Assembly (NCBI GenBank): GCA_964556425.1
Contig: CAZKWC010000093.1
Coordinates: 1 to 8,948, forward strand
Direction: 5' to 3'
DNA from: JALQUL01 sp964556425
Lineage (GTDB): Bacteria > Pseudomonadota > Gammaproteobacteria > Burkholderiales > Burkholderiaceae_C
Length of the DNA: 8,948 nt
Within the stretch, counting starts at the first letter, position 1. Each line of letters begins with the position of its first letter. Below are positions 1 to 6,844 of this stretch, piece by piece. Below the pieces are notes generated by a model. That model was not told the DNA's origin and did not search any database. It saw only the letters and a program-made list of their open reading frames with translations. The position numbers were made by a program, and so were the translations under genes.

Positions 1-3
1 TTT

Positions 4-912
4 TTAACCCAGCATTAATTCTAAATTTTGCACTGCCGCACCGCTGGCACCCTTGCCTAAATTATCGAGCCGAGCAATCACTACTGCATGGCCAAACTCA
101 TCACTACCATACACTCTTAACTCTAACTTGTTGGTGTTCTTTAGTGCTACCGCATCTAGTTTGCCGTTTTCTGTAGCAGACTCTACCGTCACCCATTGGC
201 TGCCAGCATAGTGCGCACGCAGGGCTTGCTCTAGGTCTGCTACCTTTACTTGGGTGGGCAACAAATCTAAATGAATCGGCAATTGCACCAGCATACCTTG
301 GTCAAAGTTGGCCACAGCAGGAATAAACAAAGGCCTACGAGTCAAACCGGTATTAGCTAATATTTCAGGGATGTGTTTATGATTAAGACCTAGGGCATAG
401 GTTTCATAGGCAGGAGCTTGACCTTTTTCATAGGCTTCCATCATGACCCGGCCACCGCCTGAATAACCGCTAATAGAGGGCAAACTCGCCGCAAAATCTT
501 GGGGTAGCAGGCCAGCATCAATTAAAGGACGCAAAATAGCAATCGCACCCGTCGCATAACAGCCAGGGTTAGACACTCTGTCAGCGGCCTTTACTGCTTC
601 AAGTTGTGAAGCACTTAACTCAGGAAAACCGTAAACCCATCCTGGTGCAATTCGGTGTGCAGTGGACGCATCAATGATTTTGGGCTTTTTGCCAGGCAAA
701 GCATCTATCATTGCCACTGATTCTTTAGCAGCATCATCATGCAAACACAGAATAACTATATCCGCATTTTGCATGATTAATTTTTTTGCTTCTGGGTCTT
801 TTCGCTTGTCAGGATCAATACTGAGCAAGTTTATGCCAATTTTACCCGCTAAACGCTCCCGAATTTGCAATCCTGTCGTTCCTGCTTCACCATCAATAAA
901 TATATTTGCCAT
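4..912 (-). CDS. argC: N-acetyl-gamma-glutamyl-phosphate reductase, type 2
   Basis: Cytosolic enzyme of arginine biosynthesis: NADPH-dependent reduction of N-acetyl-glutamyl-5-phosphate to the semialdehyde. The 302-residue product is complete (start complement 910-912, stop complement 4-6). It begins with a dinucleotide-binding segment, GEAGTTG at residues 8-14, and carries the active-site cysteine C118 in SNPGCYATG (114-122), the glycine-rich SGYSGGGR (148-155) and the conserved histidine region LNHKHIPE (176-183). The short length and the FIDGEAGTTG opening are typical of the type 2 ArgC class rather than the longer (about 340-residue) type 1 form. It diverges from sucC, with 172 bp between the two starts. 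No strong Shine-Dalgarno is visible upstream of the ATG; the leader is very AT-rich. Downstream neighbours lie outside the window, so operon membership cannot be judged. Confidence 0.96.
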   Translation of the reverse strand: MANIFIDGEAGTTGLQIRERLAGKIGINLLSIDPDKRKDPEAKKLIMQNADIVILCLHDDAAKESVAMIDALPGKKPKIIDASTAHRIAPGWVYGFPELSASQLEAVKAADRVSNPGCYATGAIAILRPLIDAGLLPQDFAASLPSISGYSGGGRVMMEAYEKGQAPAYETYALGLNHKHIPEILANTGLTRRPLFIPAVANFDQGMLVQLPIHLDLLPTQVKVADLEQALRAHYAGSQWVTVESATENGKLDAVALKNTNKLELRVYGSDEFGHAVVIARLDNLGKGASGAAVQNLELMLG

Positions 913-1020
913 GACTTATATAATAAATAATTAAGAATTTTATGCCTATCGTAAGACTGATTTAAGTTTGTTGCAATGCATCATGATAGAGTATCAGATG
1001 TTTTTTGGTGCTACCTTAAT

Positions 1021-1043
1021 TTACAATCATTTGGTTATTGTAA
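1021..1043. promoter_or_regulatory. inverted repeat in the argC-sucC divergent region
   Basis: A perfect 7-bp inverted repeat, TTACAAT (1021-1027) and ATTGTAA (1037-1043), is separated by 9 bases. It ends 41 bp before the sucC ATG. It could be a transcription-factor operator or a weak hairpin in the sucC leader. No convincing sigma-70 promoter could be fixed beside it, so the regulatory role is inference from position and symmetry; an AT-rich repeat of this length can also arise by chance. Confidence 0.3.
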
Positions 1044-1084
1044 TCAACGTAGTCAGAATCACTCCCAACAGAAGAAGAGGGTCC

Positions 1085-2254
1085 ATGAAAATTCACGAGT
1101 ACCAAGGCAAGGAAATCTTGCGTCAATTTGGTGTAACTGTTCCACGCGGCATTCCTGCGTTCACAGTACAAGAGGCTGTTGAAGCAGCGCAAAAACTAGG
1201 CGGTCCAGTTTGGGTTGTAAAAGCTCAAATTCACGCTGGTGGTCGCGGCAAAGGCGGTGGCGTTAAGTTAGGTCGCTCAATTGACGAAGTGCAAGCTTTG
1301 GCAAACGAGATTTTGGGTATGCAACTTATTACCCATCAAACTGGCCCTGAAGGCCAAAAAGTACGTCGTCTTTTAATTGAAGAAGGCGCCGACATCAAAC
1401 ACGAATATTACGTGTCTGTTGTAACTGACCGTGCAACACAACATATTGCTGTCATCGCTTCTAGCGAAGGCGGTATGGATATTGAAGAAGTGGCTCATTC
1501 CACTCCTGAAAAAATCCTCACTACATTTGTTGATCCACTCGTTGGTTTCACCGAAGAACAAGCCTCTACATTGGCTCGTGGCATTGGTATCCCAGAAGGT
1601 TCATTGGCTCAAGCAACTGATACTTTGCAAAAACTCTACAAATGCTATATGGACACTGATGCCAGCTTGGTTGAAGTTAATCCACTCATTTTAGAAGGCA
1701 ATGGCAATATCAAAGCTTTAGACGCTAAGTTCAACTTTGACTCTAACGCTTTATTCCGTCATCCAGAAATCGTAGCTTACCGCGATTTAGACGAAGAAGA
1801 TCCAGCTGAAGTAGAAGCCTCTAAGTTTGACCTCGCTTATATTAGCCTTGATGGCAATATCGGTTGTTTGGTAAACGGTGCTGGTTTGGCAATGGCTACC
1901 ATGGACACCATTAAGTTGTTTGGCGCTGAGCCAGCTAACTTCTTGGACGTAGGCGGTGGTGCAACTCCAGAAAAAGTAACTGAAGCGTTCAAAATCATGT
2001 TGAAAAATCCAAAAGTCAAAGCGATTTTGGTCAACATTTTTGGCGGTATTATGAAGTGTGACACTATCGCTACTGGCGTTATCACAGCTTGTAAAGCAAC
2101 CAATTTGAATGTGCCTTTAGTGGTTCGCATGAAAGGTACCAACGAAGAACTCGGCAAGAAAATGCTTGCTGAATCTGGTTTACCCATTATTAGCGCTGAC
2201 ACTATGGCCGAAGCTGCCGAAAAAGTAGTGGCCGCAACTCGTGCCGCAGCTTAA
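1085..2254 (+). CDS. sucC: succinyl-CoA synthetase (ADP-forming), beta subunit
   Basis: Beta subunit of the TCA-cycle enzyme that converts succinyl-CoA to succinate with formation of ATP (or the reverse). It contributes the nucleotide-binding ATP-grasp domain. The ATG at 1085 gives 389 residues starting MKIHEYQGKEILRQFG, the standard family start, and is preceded by GAGG at 1077-1080. The frame is open from an upstream ATG at 968, but those 39 extra residues do not resemble the family. Visible landmarks are the ATP-grasp segment with K46 and GRGKGGG (53-59), the metal-site region EVNP (E197, N199) with D213 (N199 and D213 match the E. coli SucC Mg ligands by number), and the C-terminal CoA-ligase domain with LVNGAGLAM (262-270) and NIFGGIMKCD (317-326). 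It is followed 58 bp later by sucD, its partner subunit. Confidence 0.97.
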   Translation: MKIHEYQGKEILRQFGVTVPRGIPAFTVQEAVEAAQKLGGPVWVVKAQIHAGGRGKGGGVKLGRSIDEVQALANEILGMQLITHQTGPEGQKVRRLLIEEGADIKHEYYVSVVTDRATQHIAVIASSEGGMDIEEVAHSTPEKILTTFVDPLVGFTEEQASTLARGIGIPEGSLAQATDTLQKLYKCYMDTDASLVEVNPLILEGNGNIKALDAKFNFDSNALFRHPEIVAYRDLDEEDPAEVEASKFDLAYISLDGNIGCLVNGAGLAMATMDTIKLFGAEPANFLDVGGGATPEKVTEAFKIMLKNPKVKAILVNIFGGIMKCDTIATGVITACKATNLNVPLVVRMKGTNEELGKKMLAESGLPIISADTMAEAAEKVVAATRAAA

Positions 2255-2270
2255 GCCAATATTGGTTTAA
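2251..2270 (+). repeat. 20-nt palindrome spanning the sucC stop codon
   Basis: TTAAGCCAATATTGGTTTAA is a palindrome except for one G/T pair, which would be a G-U wobble in RNA. The core CCAATATTGG (2256-2265) is perfect. It starts inside the last codons of sucC and sits 42 bp before the sucD start. It has no U-tract, so it is not an intrinsic terminator. It may be an mRNA processing or stability element between the two cistrons, or a protein-binding site. The function is inferred from position only. Confidence 0.4.
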
Positions 2271-2312
2271 GTTGATAGGCTAGTCAAGCAAAGAATAGAA
2301 CAGGATAGTGTC

Positions 2313-3206
2313 ATGAGTATTTTGATCAATAAAGACACCAAAGTAATTACCCAAGGTATTACTGGTAAAACAGGTCAATTTCACACTGAAAAATGCCAAG
2401 AATACGCAAATGGCAAAAACTGCTTTGTAGCAGGTGTGAACCCGAAAAAGGCTGGCGAGTCTATTTTTAATATTCCAATTTACGCTTCTGTTAAAGAAGC
2501 AGCTCAAAATACAGGCGCTACCGTGTCTGTTATTTATGTACCACCAGCAGGTGCTGCAGCAGCTATTTTGGAAGCGGTTGATGCCGATTTAGATTTGGCT
2601 ATTTGTATTACTGAAGGCATTCCAGTGCGTGATATGCTTGAAGTACGCAACCGTATGAAGGCAAAAGAAGCCGCTGGTGGCAAGAAAACCTTGTTACTTG
2701 GCCCTAACTGCCCAGGTTTAATTACACCTGACGAAATCAAAATCGGTATTATGCCTGGCCATATCCACCGTAAAGGTCGTATTGGTGTAGTTAGCCGTTC
2801 TGGTACCCTCACATATGAAGCGGTTGCCCAGTTAACTGAAATTGGCTTAGGTCAATCCAGTGCTGTTGGTATTGGTGGTGACCCAATCAATGGTTTAAAA
2901 CACATTGATGTGATGCGTATGTTCAATGAAGACCCAGATACCGATGCCGTCATTATGATTGGCGAAATTGGTGGTCCAGATGAAGCAGAAGCAGCACGTT
3001 GGTGTAAGGCCAACATGAAAAAACCAATCGTTGGCTTTATCGCTGGTGTTACTGCACCTCCGGGCAAACGTATGGGTCATGCTGGTGCCTTAATTTCTGG
3101 CGGCGCCGATACTGCTGATGCAAAATTAGCAGTAATGGAAGAATGCGGCTTTAAAGTCACACGTAATCCATCAGAAATGGCAAAATTACTCAAAGCTTTG
3201 ATTTAA
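2313..3206 (+). CDS. sucD: succinyl-CoA synthetase (ADP-forming), alpha subunit
   Basis: Alpha subunit of succinyl-CoA synthetase. It binds CoA and carries the histidine that is transiently phosphorylated during catalysis. It is complete at 297 residues. The CoA-binding Rossmann domain opens with VITQGITGKTG (11-21), followed by GPNCPG (130-135), the ligase-domain motif VVSRSGTLTYEA (159-170) and the active-site loop GKRMGHAGALI (251-261), in which H256 is the phosphorylated residue by alignment with E. coli H246. It is slightly longer than E. coli SucD (289 residues); part of the difference seems to be a Lys/Gly-rich loop at about 116-125. The start is supported by AGGA at 2302-2305, 7 nt before the ATG. 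It forms an operon with sucC and ends 29 bp before a strong terminator. Confidence 0.97.
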   Translation: MSILINKDTKVITQGITGKTGQFHTEKCQEYANGKNCFVAGVNPKKAGESIFNIPIYASVKEAAQNTGATVSVIYVPPAGAAAAILEAVDADLDLAICITEGIPVRDMLEVRNRMKAKEAAGGKKTLLLGPNCPGLITPDEIKIGIMPGHIHRKGRIGVVSRSGTLTYEAVAQLTEIGLGQSSAVGIGGDPINGLKHIDVMRMFNEDPDTDAVIMIGEIGGPDEAEAARWCKANMKKPIVGFIAGVTAPPGKRMGHAGALISGGADTADAKLAVMEECGFKVTRNPSEMAKLLKALI

Positions 3207-3235
3207 TTTTTAACTTAAATTTAAATTAAATCGGC

Positions 3236-3265
3236 AAAAAGCCAGTGGAAACACTGGCTTTTTTT
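3236..3265 (+). terminator. intrinsic terminator of sucC-sucD
   Basis: A 7-bp GC-rich stem, GCCAGTG (3241-3247) with CACTGGC (3252-3258), is closed by a GAAA tetraloop of the GNRA type. It is flanked by A5 upstream and T7 downstream, so the stem can extend by A-U pairs. It lies 29 bp after the sucD stop. The A-tract before the stem means it could also work on the opposite strand. Confidence 0.93.
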
Positions 3266-3336
3266 GTTTTTATTGCTTACTATTTAATCAATTTATAATA
3301 TTTTATAGCTTTAAATTGAAAAATGGGGTTAAATAA

Positions 3337-3507
3337 CTGATTTACAACCCAAAATACCATTTAAAAAGATACTGCATTGGCGATAATAAGGCTGATAAAC
3401 TGTGTAATGATATCCGTCTAATCAATAATAAAGGCATCTGTCGCAAAACTCGAGACTTGCAGGCATGTTACGAATCACAATGGAATGCACTATTAGGCCA
3501 ATTTTAA
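3337..3507 (+). pseudogene. possible decayed DUF1311/LprI-like gene remnant
   Basis: This is an open stretch of 56 codons ending in TAA (3505-3507), with a stop at 3334-3336 and no ATG, GTG or TTG at its beginning. Its product contains CIGDNKADKLCNDIRL, which resembles the N-terminal cysteine motif of DUF1311 (lysozyme-inhibitor LprI-like) secreted proteins. This is followed closely by CRKTRDLQACYESQWNALL, which resembles the family's C-terminal Cys...Cys-x-x-x-W/Y motif. In intact members these two blocks are separated by several tens of residues and preceded by a signal peptide; here the middle and the signal peptide are missing. It is best read as a relic with an internal deletion. The recognition is by eye on a short sequence and may be coincidental. 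Confidence 0.3.
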
Positions 3508-3617
3508 CAATCATAGTTTTTGCTATGGCTGAAAAAATCAGCGAACTAGCTTGTCCAAGCCCGTATCAACCCTATTATTAGCAATATCGCTACATGTTTC
3601 TTCAGATGACTGCGTCG

Positions 3618-3660
3618 CAATTCAATTGGAATTGAGCTTACAAGTTTTGGCATTTATATG
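3618..3660 (+). promoter_or_regulatory. operator-like repeat overlapping a weak promoter candidate
   Basis: An inverted repeat, CAATTC (3618-3623) and GAATTG (3629-3634), has a 5-base centre. A weak sigma-70-like pair starts inside its right arm: TTGAGC (3632-3637) and TATATG (3655-3660), with a 17-bp spacer. Each hexamer matches four of six consensus bases. Transcription would begin about 75 bp before the FHA gene start. The overlap of repeat and -35 would suit repression, but both elements are weak and their joint role is inference. Confidence 0.25.
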
Positions 3661-3740
3661 AACCGCAACTTCCATTTTTATCTTACCACCCTGAAAGCTA
3701 AGTCCGTGTTTACCCTTTTGTCCTCTATAGGTGAAATCTA

Positions 3741-4667
3741 ATGTTAGCGCTCAGAGTTGAAATCCCTGGACAAAAACCCAAACATCATGGCCTGCCCTCC
3801 AAATACAGTTGCCTCATCGGCAGGCATCCTCGTTGCGACTTGGTCATTAATAACCCATCAGTAAGTGGCAAGCATGCCCAATTAGAAGTACAAGATGGGA
3901 AAGTTATGCTACAAGACTTGGGTAGCACCAATGGCACTTGGTACAAACATCAACGTGTTTCTCAAACTCAATTATTTGTCGGTGACAAGATTCGTTTAGG
4001 CGGCCAAGATATGTGGTTGCTTGAAGTTATTAACCAAGCACAAACTGCTGGTATAGCTACACCACCGCCTCAAGCCCCACAAGCTCAAATGGCAGCTTGT
4101 GTTAAAAAAGTTCCTGGCACAACATCTACCTCGACTGCTTTTGCTCAGCCAAAGTTAGCATCCCATGTTGGCGCCAGCTCTGGCAATACCTCCGCAGTCA
4201 TATCCCAAAGAATAGCGCCAGTGCATACACAAGCTCATGCTCAAGCGGCTTTGGCGCAGCACAATGGTTTTACCAATAGTATTATTTCGCCTTGGATTGA
4301 ACCCGAGAACCCCAACCCATTATTTGATCCATTAAGAGCGGTAACTGCTTTTGCCCCTTTACAAGGCATTAACCCCCCTTCTCCTTTAGTGCAACCCAAA
4401 CCTAGGCTTAATATGCTGCAAGCAGCAGTAGCGGTTAAAGAGATTCATTTAAAGGGCCCTAAAATTGTACTGGGCAAACCTACTGGGGCTCAGCTTATCT
4501 TTACCGAAGAAAAAAGCCCTTTTTACCATTGGAAAATCAGTCTTATTCAGGCTGAATCACCGCTTTTTATTAACCAGCAACCCTGTTTTCCAGCTGAATC
4601 GGTTTTACGTCATCTAGACATCGTTGTTTATCGAGATACTGCCTTCCAGTATCTTGAACAACCATGA
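3741..4667 (+). CDS. FHA domain protein with a second FHA-like C-terminal region
   Basis: Probable cytoplasmic phosphothreonine-reading adaptor of 308 residues; no signal peptide or membrane segment is visible. Residues 22-97 form a canonical FHA domain: GR (G27, R28), SGKH (S42, H45) and LGSTNGT (60-66, with N64), the residues that contact phosphopeptides in this family. Residues 98-235 are a low-complexity linker rich in Ala, Gln, Pro, Thr and Ser. Residues 236-305 are predicted beta-rich (IVLG at 242-245, H263, INQQP at 277-281, L292-DIVVYRD) and look like a diverged FHA fold without the binding residues. The start is supported by AGGTGA at 3729-3734. The stop overlaps the next start as ATGA, tying it to the adenylate cyclase and GAF-ATPase. 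A role in Ser/Thr-kinase-dependent regulation of those partners is inferred; no kinase lies in the window. Confidence 0.88.
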   Translation: MLALRVEIPGQKPKHHGLPSKYSCLIGRHPRCDLVINNPSVSGKHAQLEVQDGKVMLQDLGSTNGTWYKHQRVSQTQLFVGDKIRLGGQDMWLLEVINQAQTAGIATPPPQAPQAQMAACVKKVPGTTSTSTAFAQPKLASHVGASSGNTSAVISQRIAPVHTQAHAQAALAQHNGFTNSIISPWIEPENPNPLFDPLRAVTAFAPLQGINPPSPLVQPKPRLNMLQAAVAVKEIHLKGPKIVLGKPTGAQLIFTEEKSPFYHWKISLIQAESPLFINQQPCFPAESVLRHLDIVVYRDTAFQYLEQP

Positions 4668-6844
4668 ACTATCTTAAAAAACTCATATTCTGGGACCCAT
4701 TTAAAGAAAAGCTCAAAGAAAAGCTGGAGTTTTTATCGCCTAAGCAAAAAGATAATCTAGCTAGGTTTTTTCGTTTTGCACTCACCCTGATTCCTTTTAT
4801 TTTTGGTGCTTTACACGCTACTAATTATGTGAAAAACGACTTCATCAGTAGTCAAGATGCAAAAATCTATGACAACCGAATGAAGGCCAAAATGGCCAAT
4901 ACCCTAGACCCTCGCATCGTAATTATTGATGTCGATGAAAAAAGTTTGGCTCAATTAGGCCAATGGCCCTGGGGTAGGAATTTATTAGCTGATATGGTCA
5001 TAGAGTTAGTCGATAGACAAGGCGCATTAGCGGTAGGCTTTGACTTTGTTTTTGCCGAGCCCGATAACCGATCTAAAAATGCAGCCATTCGGCAATTTGC
5101 AAAAACCCATTTTGAAGATGATTTAACTTCTAAGCTACAGCTTGAGCTTGAAGCACAAAAAATGGATTATGACGAGCGTTTTGCTCAAGTCATTAAAGAC
5201 CGACCCGTGGTATTAGGCTATTATTTTAGTGCTGATCGCCAAAAACACACTAGCGGGGTTTTACCCAAGCCTATTTACGAACTATCTCCTAACGAAGAGA
5301 AAATTAGCGCCCTGCACTGGAATGGTTATGGCAGTAATATTCCAATTTTAGTTGACACAGGTGTCAATAGTGGTTTTTTTAATGCTGTCCCAGATGAGGA
5401 CGGCGTGATTCGTTATTTGCCTGTATTGGCAGAATATGATGGTAAATATTACGAATCTTTCGGTATTAAAGTCTGGCGCACCGCCTTTGGTAGCTCTAGT
5501 GTGGCCATGAAAATCACCGACCCCAAAGACTGGAGTAACAGTAAAACACTTCAGTACTTTAGGTTAGATGCTACTCATGCCAATTTACAACCACCACAAA
5601 CCGAGGCAGTATTTTTAAAACCCTCACAAGATGCTGCCGTTCTAATACCCTATAGAGGGGCAGGAGGGCCTACTGGTGGTTCATTTGAATATATTTCAGC
5701 GGTAGATATTCTGAAAAAGAAAATTCCCGCTGGTAGCCTTAAAAACAAAATTGTTTTAGTAGGTAGTACTGCACCTGGCTTGCAAGACCTCAGAAACACC
5801 CCTATTAGCACTGCTTTTCCTGGAGTAGAAGTGCATGCCAATTTACTTTCAGGGGCATTAGACGGTAATTTACTTTATATTCCCGAAATTCATACCGACT
5901 ACGAAATCATTACCCTCACCGTGATGATTTTGTTAATGCTATTAGCTTTCAAAATTCGGGAACCCTCCATTTCGTTTTTGGTGGGTATTTTTATTTTATT
6001 ACTCATATTTGGTGTTAATAGCCTTGCCTATTCTTATTATGGAATGATTTTTCCACTGGCTAGCACCTTGTCTATGGGTATTGCTGCCCTTGCCATTAAT
6101 ATGAGCTTTGGCTACTATATGGAGGGACGGTCTAAGCGGGCTTTAGCGGCTATTTTTGGCACTTATGTGCATCCCAAAATTGTGGCCCAAATGTCAAAAA
6201 GCCCTCACAGCTTTACTATGTTGGCGCAAAATAAACATCTCACGATTATGTTTTGTGATTTGCGTGGTTTTACCAATATGGCATCCAAACTCGACCCAAT
6301 TGCAGTTCAAGAATTATTGTTTATTGTTTTTAATAAATTCACCAATATTTTAATTGATCATAATGCTACCATTGACAAATATATGGGAGACTGTGTAATG
6401 GCGTTTTGGGGCGCGCCCGTCGAAACCGAACGGCATGAAGAGCTGGCTATTCAAGCAGCTTTAAGTTTGCGACAAGCCTTACAAGAAATCAATCAAGAAT
6501 TAGTAGCAAAAGGTCTACCAACAGTTGATATTAGTATTGGTATTGCCAGTGGTGTGGTGGCGGTAGGCGACATGGGTTCAAAAGCTAGGCGCTCTTATAC
6601 CGTCATTGGCGATGCAGTCAATTTAGCCTCTCGTTTACAAAATTTATGCGGTCAATTAGGGGTCGATATCATTGCCAGCTCAGAAACTAAAAATTCTTGT
6701 CGTACACTTCAGTGTCAGTGGCAAATCATACCCGATATACAAATAAAGGGATTTGACAAACCTATCACAGCCTATTCTGTAGAAGTAGAACAAGCACACC
6801 CACCAGAAAAAGCTGATTTTAATTCGCATGGAATGAATATATGA
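4664..6844 (+). CDS. CHASE2-domain class III adenylate cyclase
   Basis: Membrane sensor that makes cAMP from ATP; 726 residues, complete. TM1 is at about 35-52. An extracytoplasmic CHASE2 sensor domain spans about 55-405, with IVIIDVDEKSL (85-95), the WPWGR box (101-105), GFDFVFAEPD (125-134) and FPGVEVHANLLSGAL (385-399). Three further TM helices follow at about 413-429, 436-456 and 459-482. The cytoplasmic cyclase domain (about 520-690) has metal ligands D532 (CDLRGFT) and D576 (KYMGD), purine-selecting K572 and T646 (SYTVIGD), and transition-state residues N653 and R657. The Lys/Thr pair fits the bacterial ATP-using subgroup. All catalytic positions are present, so a homodimer should be active. 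The start overlaps the FHA stop as ATGA without a strong ribosome site of its own, which indicates translational coupling. The CHASE2 ligand is unknown. Confidence 0.93.
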   Translation: MNYLKKLIFWDPFKEKLKEKLEFLSPKQKDNLARFFRFALTLIPFIFGALHATNYVKNDFISSQDAKIYDNRMKAKMANTLDPRIVIIDVDEKSLAQLGQWPWGRNLLADMVIELVDRQGALAVGFDFVFAEPDNRSKNAAIRQFAKTHFEDDLTSKLQLELEAQKMDYDERFAQVIKDRPVVLGYYFSADRQKHTSGVLPKPIYELSPNEEKISALHWNGYGSNIPILVDTGVNSGFFNAVPDEDGVIRYLPVLAEYDGKYYESFGIKVWRTAFGSSSVAMKITDPKDWSNSKTLQYFRLDATHANLQPPQTEAVFLKPSQDAAVLIPYRGAGGPTGGSFEYISAVDILKKKIPAGSLKNKIVLVGSTAPGLQDLRNTPISTAFPGVEVHANLLSGALDGNLLYIPEIHTDYEIITLTVMILLMLLAFKIREPSISFLVGIFILLLIFGVNSLAYSYYGMIFPLASTLSMGIAALAINMSFGYYMEGRSKRALAAIFGTYVHPKIVAQMSKSPHSFTMLAQNKHLTIMFCDLRGFTNMASKLDPIAVQELLFIVFNKFTNILIDHNATIDKYMGDCVMAFWGAPVETERHEELAIQAALSLRQALQEINQELVAKGLPTVDISIGIASGVVAVGDMGSKARRSYTVIGDAVNLASRLQNLCGQLGVDIIASSETKNSCRTLQCQWQIIPDIQIKGFDKPITAYSVEVEQAHPPEKADFNSHGMNI

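Larger units (their letters stand above)
3266..3740. other. gene-poor intergenic region
   Basis: About 475 bp separate the sucD terminator from the FHA gene. Beyond the possible gene relic (3337-3507), there is a TATAAT hexamer at 3294-3299 without a well-spaced -35, and several very short frames without credible ribosome sites. The 3618-3634 inverted repeat lies close to the next operon. No tRNA, transposase or long repeat is visible. The length and content suggest an eroded gene plus the leader of the downstream operon. Confidence 0.6.

Noticed and set aside
662..934. Plus-strand open frame of 90 codons opposite argC
   Set aside because: It lies antisense inside the well-supported argC, has no family resemblance and no ribosome site.
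968..1084. N-terminal extension of sucC from the ATG at 968
   Set aside because: The 39 added residues are unlike any SucC start, the ATG at 1085 gives the family's standard MKIHEYQGKE opening and 389-residue length, and a GAGG ribosome site precedes it.
3294..3299. Perfect TATAAT hexamer after the sucD terminator
   Set aside because: The best -35 candidate (TTGCTT, 3273-3278) is only 15 bp away and no intact gene follows, so chance in AT-rich DNA, or a relic promoter of the decayed frame, is as likely.
3525..3581. Short 18-codon frame starting ATGGCTGAAAAAATC
   Set aside because: It has no ribosome binding site, no recognisable sequence and a length expected by chance in AT-rich intergenic DNA.
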